Shown one piece after another: positions 23,886 to 32,855 of a DNA stretch of 64,000 nucleotides. The notes under the pieces are model-generated. The model was not told the origin of the DNA. It did no database searches and saw nothing but the letters and a program-made list of their open reading frames with translations. The stretch's first letter is position 1. Every line of letters begins with the position of its first letter. The DNA comes from Aeromicrobium chenweiae (GTDB lineage: Bacteria > Actinomycetota > Actinomycetes > Propionibacteriales > Nocardioidaceae). Position numbers and translations under genes: made by a program. Location: NCBI RefSeq assembly GCF_003065605.1, contig NZ_CP026952.1:2170001-2234000 (forward strand). The letters run 5' to 3'.

Positions 23886-24722
23886 CTACATCCGGGCGAG
23901 TCGCTTCTTCTCCGCGGCCACGTCGAAGTCCGGCGCCGGCCAGTCGAGGTCCAGGGCGCGGAGCTGCTCGAGCAGCAGGGTCGCGACGGCCCAGTTGCGG
24001 TACCACTTGCGCCCGCTCGGCACGAGGTGCCACGGAGCCGCCTCGCCACAGCGCTCGAGCGCGATCTCGTACGCCTCCTGGTAGTCGCTCCACAGCTCGC
24101 GCTCGTCGAGGTCGCCGGGACTGTACTTCCAGTACTTGGTCGGGTCGTCGAGGCGTGCGGCCAGCCGGTCCTTCTGGTCGTCCTTGGTGATGTGCAGGAA
24201 GCACTTGACCAGGACCCCGCCGGAGTCGGTGAACTTCTGCTCGAACGCGTTGATCGCGTCGTAGCGCCGCTCAAGCTCCTGCGGCGACGCGAGCTCGCGC
24301 ACCCGGCCGATCAGGACGTCCTCGTAGTGGGAGCGGTCGAAGATGCCGATCATCCCCGGCTCCGGCAGCGCCTTCCTGACCCGCCACAGGAAGTCGTGCT
24401 TGAGCTCGGCCGGCGTCGGGCTCTTGAAGGAGGTGATCGCAAGGCCCTGCGGATCGGCCAGGCCGGCCACGTGGCGGACGATCCCGCCCTTGCCTGAGGT
24501 GTCCATGCCTTGCAGCACCACGAGCACCCGGGTGCTGCGCGACCCGGTGCGCCCGGCCGCGAACAGCTTCTCCTGCAGGTCGCCCAGCTCGTCGCCGAGC
24601 CGGGCGAGCGCCTTCTTCGCATCGGCCTTCTTGCCGTCGAACCCGGTCGTCGCCCGCGAGTCGTACCCCGACAGGTCGATCGGGCCGGACACGGTCAGCT
24701 GCGAGCTCAGGGTCGGCGACAT
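23886..24722 (-). CDS. ppk2: Polyphosphate kinase 2 family protein
   Basis: The 278-residue protein uses polyphosphate to phosphorylate nucleotides. It carries Walker A LQGMDTSGKGGIVRH near residue 70, the lid region with FKSPTPAELKHDFLWR, Walker B GIFDRSHYEDVL with the catalytic Asp, and the C-terminal WHLVPSGRKWYRNWAV. The DRSHYEDVL and KWYRN motifs fit the single-domain PPK2 group. AMP, ADP or GDP preference cannot be fixed from sequence. Its start is next to a truncated response regulator on the other strand. Confidence 0.9.
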   Translation of the reverse strand: MSPTLSSQLTVSGPIDLSGYDSRATTGFDGKKADAKKALARLGDELGDLQEKLFAAGRTGSRSTRVLVVLQGMDTSGKGGIVRHVAGLADPQGLAITSFKSPTPAELKHDFLWRVRKALPEPGMIGIFDRSHYEDVLIGRVRELASPQELERRYDAINAFEQKFTDSGGVLVKCFLHITKDDQKDRLAARLDDPTKYWKYSPGDLDERELWSDYQEAYEIALERCGEAAPWHLVPSGRKWYRNWAVATLLLEQLRALDLDWPAPDFDVAAEKKRLARM

Positions 24723-24730
24723 GTCCGCAG

Positions 24731-25120
24731 TATGCCCTCGCGACGCCGCCCGGGGCCAGCGGCTTCCTGCTCAAGGACGCGACCCCCGCGATGCTGTGCG
24801 ACGCGATCCGCACAGCCCACGCCGGCAACGCGGTCCTCGCCCCCGCCGACCTCACGACCCTGCTGGAGGGGACGTTCCGCGAGCGGCGGGCGGTCCCCGC
24901 CGGGTACGCCGACCTGACCGACCGCGAGCGCGAGGTGCTCGCCGCGGTGGCCCGCGGACTCAGCAACGCCGAGATCGCGGAGGAGATCTTCTCCAGCGAG
25001 TCGACCGGCAAGACCCACGTCGGCGGGATCCTGCGCAAGCTCGGGCTGCGTGACCGGGTGCAGATCGTGGTCTTCTCGCACGAGCACGGGCTGACGCCGT
25101 CCGAGCGCCGTACGTCCTAG
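24731..25120 (+). pseudogene. NarL/LuxR response regulator, receiver domain missing
   Basis: From 24731 the frame reads YALATPPGASGFLLKDATPA, the end of a receiver domain, then a linker and a full NarL-type helix-turn-helix (LTDREREVLAAVARGLSNAE, THVGGILRKLGLRDRVQIVV). The phosphorylated Asp and the first about 90 residues are absent because the PPK2 gene starts there. A 109-residue HTH-only product could start at the ATG at 24791. The abrupt junction at 24722-24731 points to a deletion. No partner histidine kinase is nearby. Confidence 0.7.
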
Positions 25121-25129
25121 GGTGGGTGC

Positions 25130-25780
25130 GTGACTCCCGACGACGACGAGATCCGCCGGCTGTACGCCTACCCCGCGTCGGACCGTCCCTGGGTGCGCAC
25201 CAACTTCGTCGCGACCCTTGACGGTGCCGCCCACGACGCGGGCGGCCGCTCCGGTCCCCTCGGCGGCGACGTCGACACCCACGTCTTCGGCATCCTGCGC
25301 TCCCTGGCCGACGTGGTCGTGGTGGGCGCCGGCACCGCACGCACCGAGGGCTACGGCCCGGCCGGCGTCCCGATCGCGGTGGTGAGCCGCAGCCTCGACG
25401 TGCCGGAGGCGCTCGTCGTCCCGGGCCACATCGTCATCACGACCGCGGACGCGCCGGCCGACCGGTTGGCCCGCCTCCGCTCGACTCTCGACGTCATCGC
25501 CGCGGGAGACGGCGAGATCGACTGGCCGGCCGTGCTGGACGAGCTGGCCTCCCGGGGTCTCCGCCACGTCCTCTGCGAGGGCGGACCCACGCTGCACGGC
25601 GACCTCGTCGGCCTGGACCTCGTCGACGAGGTGTGCCTCACGATCGCCCCCGTCCTCGCGGCGGGCGGCGCGCCCCGGATCGCCCACGGCCCGCAGGCGG
25701 TCGACCGTCCCATGACGCTCGGGCACGCGCTGGACGTCGACGGCGTCCTGCTCACCCGATGGGTGCGCGACCGCACCTAG
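25130..25780 (+). CDS. RibD C-terminal domain pyrimidine reductase-like protein
   Basis: The 216-residue protein matches the reductase half of RibD (dihydrofolate-reductase fold): RPWVRTNFVATLDGAAHDAG, VFGILRSLADVVVVGAGTAR, and LRHVLCEGGPTLHGDLVGLD followed by VDEVCLTIAPVLAAGG. RibD reduces a ribosylamino-pyrimidine in riboflavin synthesis using NADPH; stand-alone members in actinobacteria may act elsewhere. No other rib genes are adjacent. The GTG at 25130 comes 10 bp after the truncated regulator. Confidence 0.82.
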   Translation: MTPDDDEIRRLYAYPASDRPWVRTNFVATLDGAAHDAGGRSGPLGGDVDTHVFGILRSLADVVVVGAGTARTEGYGPAGVPIAVVSRSLDVPEALVVPGHIVITTADAPADRLARLRSTLDVIAAGDGEIDWPAVLDELASRGLRHVLCEGGPTLHGDLVGLDLVDEVCLTIAPVLAAGGAPRIAHGPQAVDRPMTLGHALDVDGVLLTRWVRDRT

Positions 25781-25818
25781 CTCACCCGTACGCTGGCACC
25801 AACGAAGGGACACCGCAC

Positions 25819-26307
25819 ATGTACGACGTGGCACTGCTCATCGAGCGCGAGCTCAACGACCTCGACGCCGACCAGATCATCGCCCTGCACGAGGGGCTCG
25901 ACGACACCGTCCGCTACCACCTGCTGCTGCCGGTGGAGAACGACGCGACCGTGCTGGCCTCCTCGATGGGCGCCCTGGGCGGGCAGGTGGTGCCGCTGAC
26001 CGAGCCGGGCGACCTCGACGAGGTGCAGCACCACGTCGTCAGCGCCGGCCAGGACGAGCTCGACGCGAGCGCCGCGCTGCTGGTCGAGCGAGGTCAGCAG
26101 GTCACGGTGACGCTGACCGAGGACGATCCCATCGACGCGCTGCTCGCGCTCGTGAAGGACACCGGGTCGTCGGAGGTCATCATCCTCACGCAGCCACACC
26201 TCGTGAAGGAGTTCCTGCAGCTCGACTGGACCTCGCGCGCGAAGCGCAAGCTCGACGTCCCGAGCGTCCACCTGCTCGAGCACGTGCCGTTCGACGCCCA
26301 GCGCTGA
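25819..26307 (+). CDS. Conserved hypothetical protein, possibly USP-like
   Basis: The 162-residue protein has alternating beta-strands and helices (VRYHLLLPVENDATVLASSM, QQVTVTLTEDDPIDALLALV, SSEVIILTQPHLVKEFLQLD) with LDVPSVHLLEH at the end. The pattern recalls universal-stress-like folds, but the ATP-binding GxxG motif is not seen. I do not assign a function. It is soluble and has no cysteine. Confidence 0.6.
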   Translation: MYDVALLIERELNDLDADQIIALHEGLDDTVRYHLLLPVENDATVLASSMGALGGQVVPLTEPGDLDEVQHHVVSAGQDELDASAALLVERGQQVTVTLTEDDPIDALLALVKDTGSSEVIILTQPHLVKEFLQLDWTSRAKRKLDVPSVHLLEHVPFDAQR

Positions 26308-26347
26308 GCGGCCCGTCCCGACTGGGCCGCCCCCGTACGCTGGGGGC

Positions 26348-26776
26348 ATGACCCAGCAGAGCGACAAGACGTACGCCGTCGACAAGACCGACGAGCAGTG
26401 GAAGGCCGAGCTCAGCCCGGCCGAGTACCAGGTCCTGCGCCAGGCCGGCACCGAACGCCCCTTCACGTCGTCCTACGAGACGGACCCGACGGTCGGCGTG
26501 TACGCGTGCCGCGCCTGCGGGACCGAGCTGTTCCGCAGCGAGACCAAGTTCGACGCCCACTGCGGCTGGCCGGCGTTCTACGCCCCGCTCGCCGAGGACC
26601 GGGTCGAGTACATCGAGGACCGCTCGCTGTTCGGCGGCGTCCGCACCGAGGTCCGTTGCGCGAACTGCGGCTCCCACCTCGGGCACGTGTTCGAGGGCGA
26701 GGGCTTCGCGACCCCGACCGACCAGCGTTACTGCATCAACGGCATCAGCCTGACCCTGCAGCCCGACGCCCAGTAG
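26348..26776 (+). CDS. msrB: Peptide methionine (R)-S-oxide reductase
   Basis: The 142-residue enzyme repairs methionine-R-sulfoxide. Visible: the catalytic Cys129 in RYCING, recycling Cys72 in HCGWPAF, and the structural zinc pairs Cys54/57 (CRAC) and Cys104/107 (CANC). The thioredoxin-dependent cycle is expected from the recycling Cys. No msrA is adjacent. A large inverted repeat follows the stop. Confidence 0.93.
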   Translation: MTQQSDKTYAVDKTDEQWKAELSPAEYQVLRQAGTERPFTSSYETDPTVGVYACRACGTELFRSETKFDAHCGWPAFYAPLAEDRVEYIEDRSLFGGVRTEVRCANCGSHLGHVFEGEGFATPTDQRYCINGISLTLQPDAQ

Positions 26777-26782
26777 CCCCCA

Positions 26783-26851
26783 CCCCGCTGGGCCTGACGT
26801 TCTGACCGACACGCCGACGGCGTGTCTGCACAAACGTCAGGCCCAGCGGGG
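26783..26851. repeat. Nested inverted repeat between convergent msrB and hemQ
   Basis: CCCCGCTGGGCCTGACGTT (26783-26801) has an exact reverse complement at 26833-26851, a 19-bp perfect arm. Inside it GACACGCCG (26808-26816) pairs with CGGCGTGTC (26818-26826). There is no T-run. As RNA it would form a long hairpin carrying a second hairpin in its loop. It most likely stops transcription from both convergent genes, but the length is unusual. Confidence 0.7.
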
Positions 26852-26860
26852 CTGCGGGGT

Positions 26861-27574
26861 CTAGGGCCAGAGGGACGTGAGCTCGGTGACCGTGTGCGCC
26901 TTGCCGGTGTAGAACGGGATCTCCTCGCGCACGTGCCGACGCGCCTCGGTCGCGCGCAGCTCGCGCATCAGGTCGACGATGCGGTGCAGCTCATCGGCCT
27001 CGAAGGCCAGCATCCACTCGTAGTCGCCGAGGGCGAACGAGGCCACGGTGTTGGCGCGCACGTCCGGGTAGTCCCGGGCGGCCATGCCGTGCTCCTTGAG
27101 GATGGCGCGGCGCTCGTCGTCGGGCAGCAGATACCACTCGTACGACCGCACGAACGGGTACACGCAGACGTACGCGCGCACCTGCTCCTCGGCCATGAAG
27201 GCCGGGATGTGCGAGCGGTTGAACTCCGCCGGCCGGTGCAGCGCCATCTGCGACCAGACCGGGGCCATGCGCGAGCCGAGTGCCGTGCGGCGGAACGCGT
27301 TGTAGGCCGCCTGGAGCGCCTCGCTCGTCGATGCGTGCCACCAGATCATCAGGTCGGCGTCGGCGCGCAGGCCACTGACGTCGTAGGTGCCGCGGACGAT
27401 GGTGTCCTCCGCTGCGAGCTTGGCGATCAGCGCATCGACCTCGGCGGCCTCGGCCTGCCGGTCGGCGTCGCCGAGCACGCGGTCCAGGCGGAACACCGAC
27501 CACATCGTGTAGCGGATGGTCTCGTTGATGTCCTTGGCGAGCTTGCCCTTGTTGGGGATCGGCGCAGCAGTCAT
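26861..27574 (-). CDS. hemQ: Coproheme decarboxylase (HemQ/ChdC)
   Basis: The 237-residue chlorite-dismutase-family protein converts iron-coproporphyrin III (coproheme) to heme b, the last step of the Gram-positive pathway. His122 (RSHIPAF) and Tyr139 ([13 protein letters not shown]) have the same 17-residue spacing as the distal His118/Tyr135 pair described for Corynebacterium ChdC. The core [20 protein letters not shown] is family-typical. Its ATG overlaps the hemY stop by four bases, so it is the third gene of the hemE-hemY-hemQ operon. Ferrochelatase is not in the window. Confidence 0.9.
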   Translation of the reverse strand: MTAAPIPNKGKLAKDINETIRYTMWSVFRLDRVLGDADRQAEAAEVDALIAKLAAEDTIVRGTYDVSGLRADADLMIWWHASTSEALQAAYNAFRRTALGSRMAPVWSQMALHRPAEFNRSHIPAFMAEEQVRAYVCVYPFVRSYEWYLLPDDERRAILKEHGMAARDYPDVRANTVASFALGDYEWMLAFEADELHRIVDLMRELRATEARRHVREEIPFYTGKAHTVTELTSLWP

Positions 27575-28902
27575 GAGGCCATTGTCCCAGCGTCGAGCAA
27601 CCGGCGGGCAGCAGCCCGTCCCGACGCGATCACGGCGGGGATGCCCACCCCGCGGTAGGCGGCGCCGCAGACCTCGAGGCCCGGGACCTCGGCGACGGAC
27701 CGCTCGATCGTCTCGACCCGGTCCAGGTGCCCGACGTCGTACTGCGGCAGTCCCCCGCCCCACCGGTGGACGACCTGGTCCATCGGGTCGGGCAGGGCGC
27801 CGAACGCCTGGCGCAGGTCGGCGAGCGCCCGGGCCGCGAGGTCGGCGTCGTTGTACTGAAGGAGCGTGGACTCGCCGGCACGTCCCACCGACGTGCGGAT
27901 GACGGTGCGGCCCGAGGCGCCGACCCAGCCCCACTTGTTGGACGACACCGTGGCCGCCTTGATGAACGTGCCGTCGACGGGCGGGACGAGGAACCCCGAC
28001 CCCTCGGGCACCTCGGCGTCGTCCAGCACGAAGGTGATGATGGCCATGCTGGCGTAGTCGATCGCCGCGAGGGCGAACGCCGCTGCGGGGGCGTCGACCG
28101 CGAGCAGCCGTGCCGCGGCGGGTGCGGGGGCCGCGACCACGACGGCGTCGGCGTGGATGGTCTCGACGTCGGTCGTCGGGCCGACCGACAGCCGCCATCC
28201 GTCGCCGGCACGCGCGACGGCGCGCACGGTCGCGTCGAGCCGCACCTCGATGCCCGGGGTCGCGGCGACAGCGGCCGGCAGTTGGCCGATGCCGCCGACG
28301 AGCCCGGCGAAGACCGGTCCGGTCCTGGTCGCGGCGGCCCGGTTCGCCGCAGCGGCCGCGATGAGGTCCTCCCCCAGGCCCGCGATCTGCGGTGTGGTCG
28401 CCCGCAGCGACAGGTGGTCGGTGGTCCCGGCGTAGACGCCGCCCAACAGCGGCTCCACGAGCCGGTCCAGCACGTCACGGCCCAGGCGCTCGGTGACGAA
28501 CTCCGCGACCGAGACGTCGTGGTCCGGCACGGGCAGGAGCCGGGGCGTCTGCAGCTCCGCGATGCCGGAGGCGGCCAGCGCGGCGGGATCGGCGGGGATG
28601 CCCATCACCGTGGGCGGCATCGGGCGCAGCGCACCGTGGGTCCAGATCGCGGCGGTCGTCGTGGCGGGGTGGACGACCCGGTCGTCGAGACCGACCGCGT
28701 GGATCAGGTCGAGGCCCTCGGGACGACGCGCGAGGACGGACTCCGCGCCCAGGTCGAGGGTGAGGCCGCCGACCTCGCCGAGGCGGAGCTTGCCGCCGAG
28801 ACGGTCGGACCCCTCCAGCACGACGGCCTCGGCGCCCGAGGACGCGAGCTCGTACGCGGCGGCCAACCCGGCCATGCCTCCACCGACGACGGCGACCTTC
28901 AT
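27571..28902 (-). CDS. hemY: Coproporphyrinogen III / protoporphyrinogen oxidase
   Basis: The 443-residue flavoprotein starts [20 protein letters not shown] (Rossmann FAD motif) and has [26 protein letters not shown] and the C-terminal [23 protein letters not shown] contact. With hemQ next to it, the likely reaction is six-electron oxidation of coproporphyrinogen III to coproporphyrin III (CgoX), using oxygen. It is two bases downstream of hemE and overlaps hemQ. Confidence 0.9.
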   Translation of the reverse strand: MKVAVVGGGMAGLAAAYELASSGAEAVVLEGSDRLGGKLRLGEVGGLTLDLGAESVLARRPEGLDLIHAVGLDDRVVHPATTTAAIWTHGALRPMPPTVMGIPADPAALAASGIAELQTPRLLPVPDHDVSVAEFVTERLGRDVLDRLVEPLLGGVYAGTTDHLSLRATTPQIAGLGEDLIAAAAANRAAATRTGPVFAGLVGGIGQLPAAVAATPGIEVRLDATVRAVARAGDGWRLSVGPTTDVETIHADAVVVAAPAPAAARLLAVDAPAAAFALAAIDYASMAIITFVLDDAEVPEGSGFLVPPVDGTFIKAATVSSNKWGWVGASGRTVIRTSVGRAGESTLLQYNDADLAARALADLRQAFGALPDPMDQVVHRWGGGLPQYDVGHLDRVETIERSVAEVPGLEVCGAAYRGVGIPAVIASGRAAARRLLDAGTMAS

Positions 28903-28904
28903 GA

Positions 28905-29948
28905 CTACGCCGTCTCGTAGCCGTGGACGAAGTCGACCAGCCGGGCCAACGCGTCGGGGTCGGTCGCCGGCAGCACGCCGTGGCCGAGGTTGAACACGTG
29001 TCCCTTCGCGGCGCGGCCGGCCTCGATGACCTCCGCGGCGCGCGCCTGCATGAACTCGGTCGGCGCGAACACGACGGTCGGGTCGAGATTGCCCTGGACG
29101 GCCTTGTCGGGACCGATGCGGCGCACGGCCTCGTCGAGCGGCACGCGCCAGTCCACGCCGACGACGTCCGCCCCGGCGTCGCCCATCGAGTGCAGCAGCT
29201 CGCCGGTGCCGACGCCGAAGTGGATGCGGGGGACGTCGAGGTCCGCGACCGACGCGAGCACCGTGGCCGAGTGCGGCTTGACGTACGTCTCGTAGTCGGC
29301 GAGCGAGAGCGCCCCGGCCCAGGAGTCGAACAGCTGGATCGCCGACGCGCCGGCCTCGACCTGCGCCCGCAGGAACTGGCTCGCGATCGCGGCCATGCGC
29401 GCCAGCAGCGCGTGCCACAGCTCGGGGTCGGAGTACATCAGCTGCTTGGTCAGGCGGTGGTCCCGCGACGGTCCGCCCTCGACGAGGTAGGACGCGAGGG
29501 TGAACGGCGCCCCGGCGAAACCGATCAGCGGAGTGGAGCCGAGCTCGCCGACCAGCGCCGTGACCGCGTCGGTGATCGGCGCGATGTCGTCGGGCTCAAT
29601 GTCACGGAACTGCTCGAGCTGCGCCTGCGAGCGGATCGGCTCGGCCACGACGGGTCCGGTGCCGGGGACGATGTCCAGGTCGACCCCGATCGCCTTGAGC
29701 GGCACCACGATGTCGGAGAAGAAGATCGCCGCGTCGACGCCGTAGCGGCGCACGGGCTGCATCGTGATCTCCACGACCATGTCGGTGCGGAAGCAGGAGT
29801 CGAGCATGGTCGTGCCCTCGCGGATCGCCAGGTACTCGGGCAGCGATCGACCGGCCTGGCGCATGAACCAGACGGGGGTGTGCGCGGGACGTTCGCCGCG
29901 GCAGGCCTGCAGGAACGCACTGTCGGTCAGGGTAGGGATGCTCACCAT
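28905..29948 (-). CDS. hemE: Uroporphyrinogen decarboxylase
   Basis: The 347-residue TIM-barrel enzyme makes coproporphyrinogen III by four decarboxylations. Signatures: [16 protein letters not shown] (Arg/Gln active-site loop), [15 protein letters not shown] (essential Asp), [17 protein letters not shown] and the C-terminal [18 protein letters not shown]. First gene of the minus-strand heme operon. It is divergent from the DUF3000 gene with a 67-bp spacer that should hold both promoters. Confidence 0.95.
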   Translation of the reverse strand: MVSIPTLTDSAFLQACRGERPAHTPVWFMRQAGRSLPEYLAIREGTTMLDSCFRTDMVVEITMQPVRRYGVDAAIFFSDIVVPLKAIGVDLDIVPGTGPVVAEPIRSQAQLEQFRDIEPDDIAPITDAVTALVGELGSTPLIGFAGAPFTLASYLVEGGPSRDHRLTKQLMYSDPELWHALLARMAAIASQFLRAQVEAGASAIQLFDSWAGALSLADYETYVKPHSATVLASVADLDVPRIHFGVGTGELLHSMGDAGADVVGVDWRVPLDEAVRRIGPDKAVQGNLDPTVVFAPTEFMQARAAEVIEAGRAAKGHVFNLGHGVLPATDPDALARLVDFVHGYETA

Positions 29949-30015
29949 GGCAGTCTCTCAGGTCGTGCGGAGTGTCGAGGCCCAGCCCTGACCCGCACGC
30001 GCCTACCATCACAGG

Positions 30016-30609
30016 GTGGGAGTCAGAAGTGAGATCGACCGCACCCCGGCCCAGTTCACGGACGCGGTCGGCCAGGTGCGGCAAGCCGTCCTTCGACCCG
30101 AGGTCGTGGTCGACGAGATGCCCGCGCCCCAACGCATCGCCCCGCACGCGTACGCGATGAGCGGCGACGTCGTGGTCAGCGAGGACGAGCTCGGGACCGG
30201 TCGCTTCATCCTTCTGCACGACCCGGCCGGCAACGACGCGTGGGGCGGGACGTTCCGCTGCGTCACCTTCGCCCGCGCGGACATCGAGGCCGACATGGCC
30301 GCCGACCCGGTCCTGCCCAGCGTCGGCTGGAGCTGGCTGACCGAGGCGCTCGACGCCTTCGGCAGCGCCTACTCCGCGGCGAGTGGCAGCGTCACGGTCG
30401 TGCGGTCCGAGGGCTTCGGCGAGATGCAGGAGGACGGCGGCGACGCCCAGATCGAGGTGCGCGCGTCGTGGACCCCGTCGATGCACCAGCCGCCCTCCGA
30501 CATGGGCGGCCACGCGGCCGCCTGGTCCAACCTGCTGTGCGCGATCGCCGGCCTGCCACCCCTGGCACCCGGCGTCGTCCCGCTGCAGCGCAGGCGTGGT
30601 GTGCGTTGA
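30016..30609 (+). CDS. DUF3000 family protein
   Basis: The 197-residue protein resembles DUF3000, an actinobacterial family found between hemE and the RNase D-like gene. Motifs include LRPEVVVDEMPAPQRIAPHA, DPAGNDAWGGTFRCVTF, VGWSWLTEALDAF and ASWTPSMHQPPSDMGGHAAA with LPPLAPGVVPL. No catalytic motif is known and the role is open. GTG at 30016 begins translation. It overlaps the next gene by four bases (TTGA), so both are coupled. Confidence 0.8.
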   Translation: MGVRSEIDRTPAQFTDAVGQVRQAVLRPEVVVDEMPAPQRIAPHAYAMSGDVVVSEDELGTGRFILLHDPAGNDAWGGTFRCVTFARADIEADMAADPVLPSVGWSWLTEALDAFGSAYSAASGSVTVVRSEGFGEMQEDGGDAQIEVRASWTPSMHQPPSDMGGHAAAWSNLLCAIAGLPPLAPGVVPLQRRRGVR

Positions 30610-31877
30610 GCACTGATCCGCAGACCGGGCCCGACGACACGAGCAGCGTCCCGGACGAGTCACCCGAGCCCGTCGTCCCCGAGGCGCCGCGCCTGCAGCT
30701 GCGCGACCCGCTCCCCCCGGTCGTCGACACCCCCGAGCTGCTGCAGGACACGTGCGAGCGCATCGCCGCCGGCACCGGGCCGATCGCCCTGGACGCCGAG
30801 CGCGCCTCCGGCTACCGCTACTCCCAGCGCGCCTACCTGATCCAGATCCGGCGTGAGGGCTCCGGGACGCACCTGGTCGACCCGACGGCGTTCGACAGCC
30901 TCGTCCCCCTCGACACCGCCTTCGACGGCAACGAGTGGATCCTGCACGCCGCGACGCAGGACCTCATGTGCCTGGCCGAGGTTGGTCTCTACCCCGAGGC
31001 CCTGTTCGACACCGAGCTCGCCGGCCGCCTGCTGAACCTGCCCCGCGTGGGGCTCGCCGCGCTCGTCGAGCACTACCTGGGGCTGAGCCTGGCCAAGGAG
31101 TTCTCCGCCGCGGACTGGTCGACCCGTCCCCTGCCCGAGCCGTGGCTGGTCTACGCCGCGCTCGACGTCGAGGTCCTCATCGAGCTGCGCAACCTCATCG
31201 ACGAGGACCTGCAGAAGGCCGGCAAGCGCGAATGGGCCGCCGAGGAGTTCGAGGCCCTGCTGCTGTTCCAGGGTCCCCCGGAGCGCAAGGAGCCGTGGCG
31301 CCGCACGTCCGGCATCCACAAGGCACGCGGACGCCGGGCGCTCGGCCTGGTCCGAGAGCTGTGGGAGACCCGCGACCGCATCGCCGAGCAGCGGGACACC
31401 ACCCCGGGCCGCATCCTGCCCGACGCCTCGATCCTCGAGCTGGCCACGTCGCCGCCGCAGGACGTCGCCGCGCTCAAGAGCATGCGCATCATGCGCAACC
31501 GCGGGCCCCGGCGGTTCGCCAGCGAGTGGTTCGACGCGATCGAGCGCGGTCTGGCGATCGCCGAGATCAAGCTGCCGACCACCAACCAGCGCATCGACGG
31601 GCCACCGCCGCCGCGGGCGTGGGCCGACAAGAACCCGGCCGCCGCCGATCGCCTCTCCCGCAGCCGCGAGGTGGTGACCGCACTCGCCGAGGAGCACGAC
31701 CTGCCGACCGAGAACCTCATCTCGCCGCAGCTGGTCCGCAACCTCGCGTGGGAGCCGCCCGCCGAGATCACGCCCGAGACGGTGGGTGCCGCCCTGCGCG
31801 ACCAGGGCGCACGCAGGTGGCAGGTGGGGCTTGTCGCCGCACCGCTGGCCGAGGCCCTCGCCGACGTTTCTTCGTGA
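30606..31877 (+). CDS. Ribonuclease D-like 3'-5' exonuclease with HRDC domains
   Basis: The 423-residue protein has a DEDD exonuclease domain: ALDAERASGYRYSQRAYLIQ (Asp and Glu of motif I), WILHAATQDLMCLAEVGL (motif II), LVYAALDVEVL (motif III Tyr/Asp). HRDC-like helices follow around residue 220 onward (IHKARGRRALGLVRELWETR). E. coli RNase D trims tRNA and other small RNA 3' ends. The start is TTG at 30606, overlapping the DUF3000 stop; no ATG/GTG fits the coupling. Confidence 0.88.
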   Translation: MSTDPQTGPDDTSSVPDESPEPVVPEAPRLQLRDPLPPVVDTPELLQDTCERIAAGTGPIALDAERASGYRYSQRAYLIQIRREGSGTHLVDPTAFDSLVPLDTAFDGNEWILHAATQDLMCLAEVGLYPEALFDTELAGRLLNLPRVGLAALVEHYLGLSLAKEFSAADWSTRPLPEPWLVYAALDVEVLIELRNLIDEDLQKAGKREWAAEEFEALLLFQGPPERKEPWRRTSGIHKARGRRALGLVRELWETRDRIAEQRDTTPGRILPDASILELATSPPQDVAALKSMRIMRNRGPRRFASEWFDAIERGLAIAEIKLPTTNQRIDGPPPPRAWADKNPAAADRLSRSREVVTALAEEHDLPTENLISPQLVRNLAWEPPAEITPETVGAALRDQGARRWQVGLVAAPLAEALADVSS

Positions 31878-31902
31878 CCTCACAGGACGCTGCCGCCTCG
31901 AC

Positions 31903-31921
31903 GCAGGGTTGCCTAGCCTTA
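31903..31921. promoter_or_regulatory. DtxR/IdeR-like iron box
   Basis: The reverse complement of 31903-31921 reads TAAGGCTAGGCAACCCTGC, which matches the consensus TWAGGTTAGSCTWACCTWA at 14 of 19 positions. It lies ten bases upstream of the EfeU-like start, where a bound iron repressor would block transcription. Iron control of an iron permease fits. Confidence 0.55.
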
Positions 31922-31931
31922 CACTCGTGAG

Positions 31932-32804
31932 GTGCTCGCCAACTTCCTCATCGGACTCAGAGAGGGTCTGGAAGCCAGCCTCGTCGTCAGCATCCTGATC
32001 GCGTACCTCGTCAAGACCGACCGCCGGCACCACATCCGCTACATCTGGATGGGGATCGCCGCGGCGATCGCGCTGGTCGTGATCGCGTTCACCGCGATCA
32101 ACCTCGCGATCGGCTCCCTGCCGTTCCGCACGCAGGAGCTCGTCGGCGGCACGCTGTCCATCCTCGCCGCGGGCCTGGTGACCTGGATGATCTTCTGGAT
32201 GCGGCGCACCGCACGCGGGCTGAAGAAGGAGCTGGAGAGCGAGCTGGCGGACGCCGTCACCCTCGGACCGCTCGCGGTCGCGCTCGTCGCGTTCCTGACC
32301 GTGGGGCGCGAGGGGCTCGAGACTGCCGCGATCATGTACGGCACGGTCGCGGACGCCTACACCGCGACGCCGTTCATCGGTGCGGCCGGCGGGCTGCTGG
32401 TCGCCGTAGTGCTCGGCTACCTCATCTACCGCGGTGCCATCACCGTGAACCTCGGCAAGTTCTTCACCGTCACGGGCTACCTGCTGATCATCGTGGCGGC
32501 CGGCGTGCTGGCGTACGGCATCTACGACCTGCAGGAGGCGCGGTTCCTGCCGCACCTCACCTTCCAGGTCGGCGGCATCTCCCACCTCGGCAACGCGGTC
32601 TTCGACATCTCCTCGACCATCCCGCCGGACAGCTGGTACGGCACCCTGCTCAAGGGCACGGTGAACTTCCAGCCCAACCCGTCGTGGCTGCAGGTCATCG
32701 GCTGGGCCTGCTACCTCTTCCCCGTGCTGTGGCTGTACTCCCGCAAGCCGGCCGGACCCCCCAGCGGCGCCGCGGCCGACAAGCGCGTCGACGCTGTCCG
32801 GTAG
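31932..32804 (+). CDS. efeU: FTR1/EfeU family iron permease
   Basis: The 290-residue protein has seven predicted helices and the two REGLE iron-binding motifs, LREGLEASL (residues 10-14) and GREGLETAA (126-130), that define ferric/ferrous permeases of the FTR1/EfeU family. GTG at 31932 is set by the first motif. The usual partners EfeO and EfeB are not next to it, so it may act alone or with distant partners. The iron box just upstream suggests induction under iron limitation. Confidence 0.85.
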   Translation: MLANFLIGLREGLEASLVVSILIAYLVKTDRRHHIRYIWMGIAAAIALVVIAFTAINLAIGSLPFRTQELVGGTLSILAAGLVTWMIFWMRRTARGLKKELESELADAVTLGPLAVALVAFLTVGREGLETAAIMYGTVADAYTATPFIGAAGGLLVAVVLGYLIYRGAITVNLGKFFTVTGYLLIIVAAGVLAYGIYDLQEARFLPHLTFQVGGISHLGNAVFDISSTIPPDSWYGTLLKGTVNFQPNPSWLQVIGWACYLFPVLWLYSRKPAGPPSGAAADKRVDAVR

Positions 32805-32855
32805 TTGTGTCCGCCGCTAACGTGGCTCCATGACCTCGGCACCACACGCGACTCG

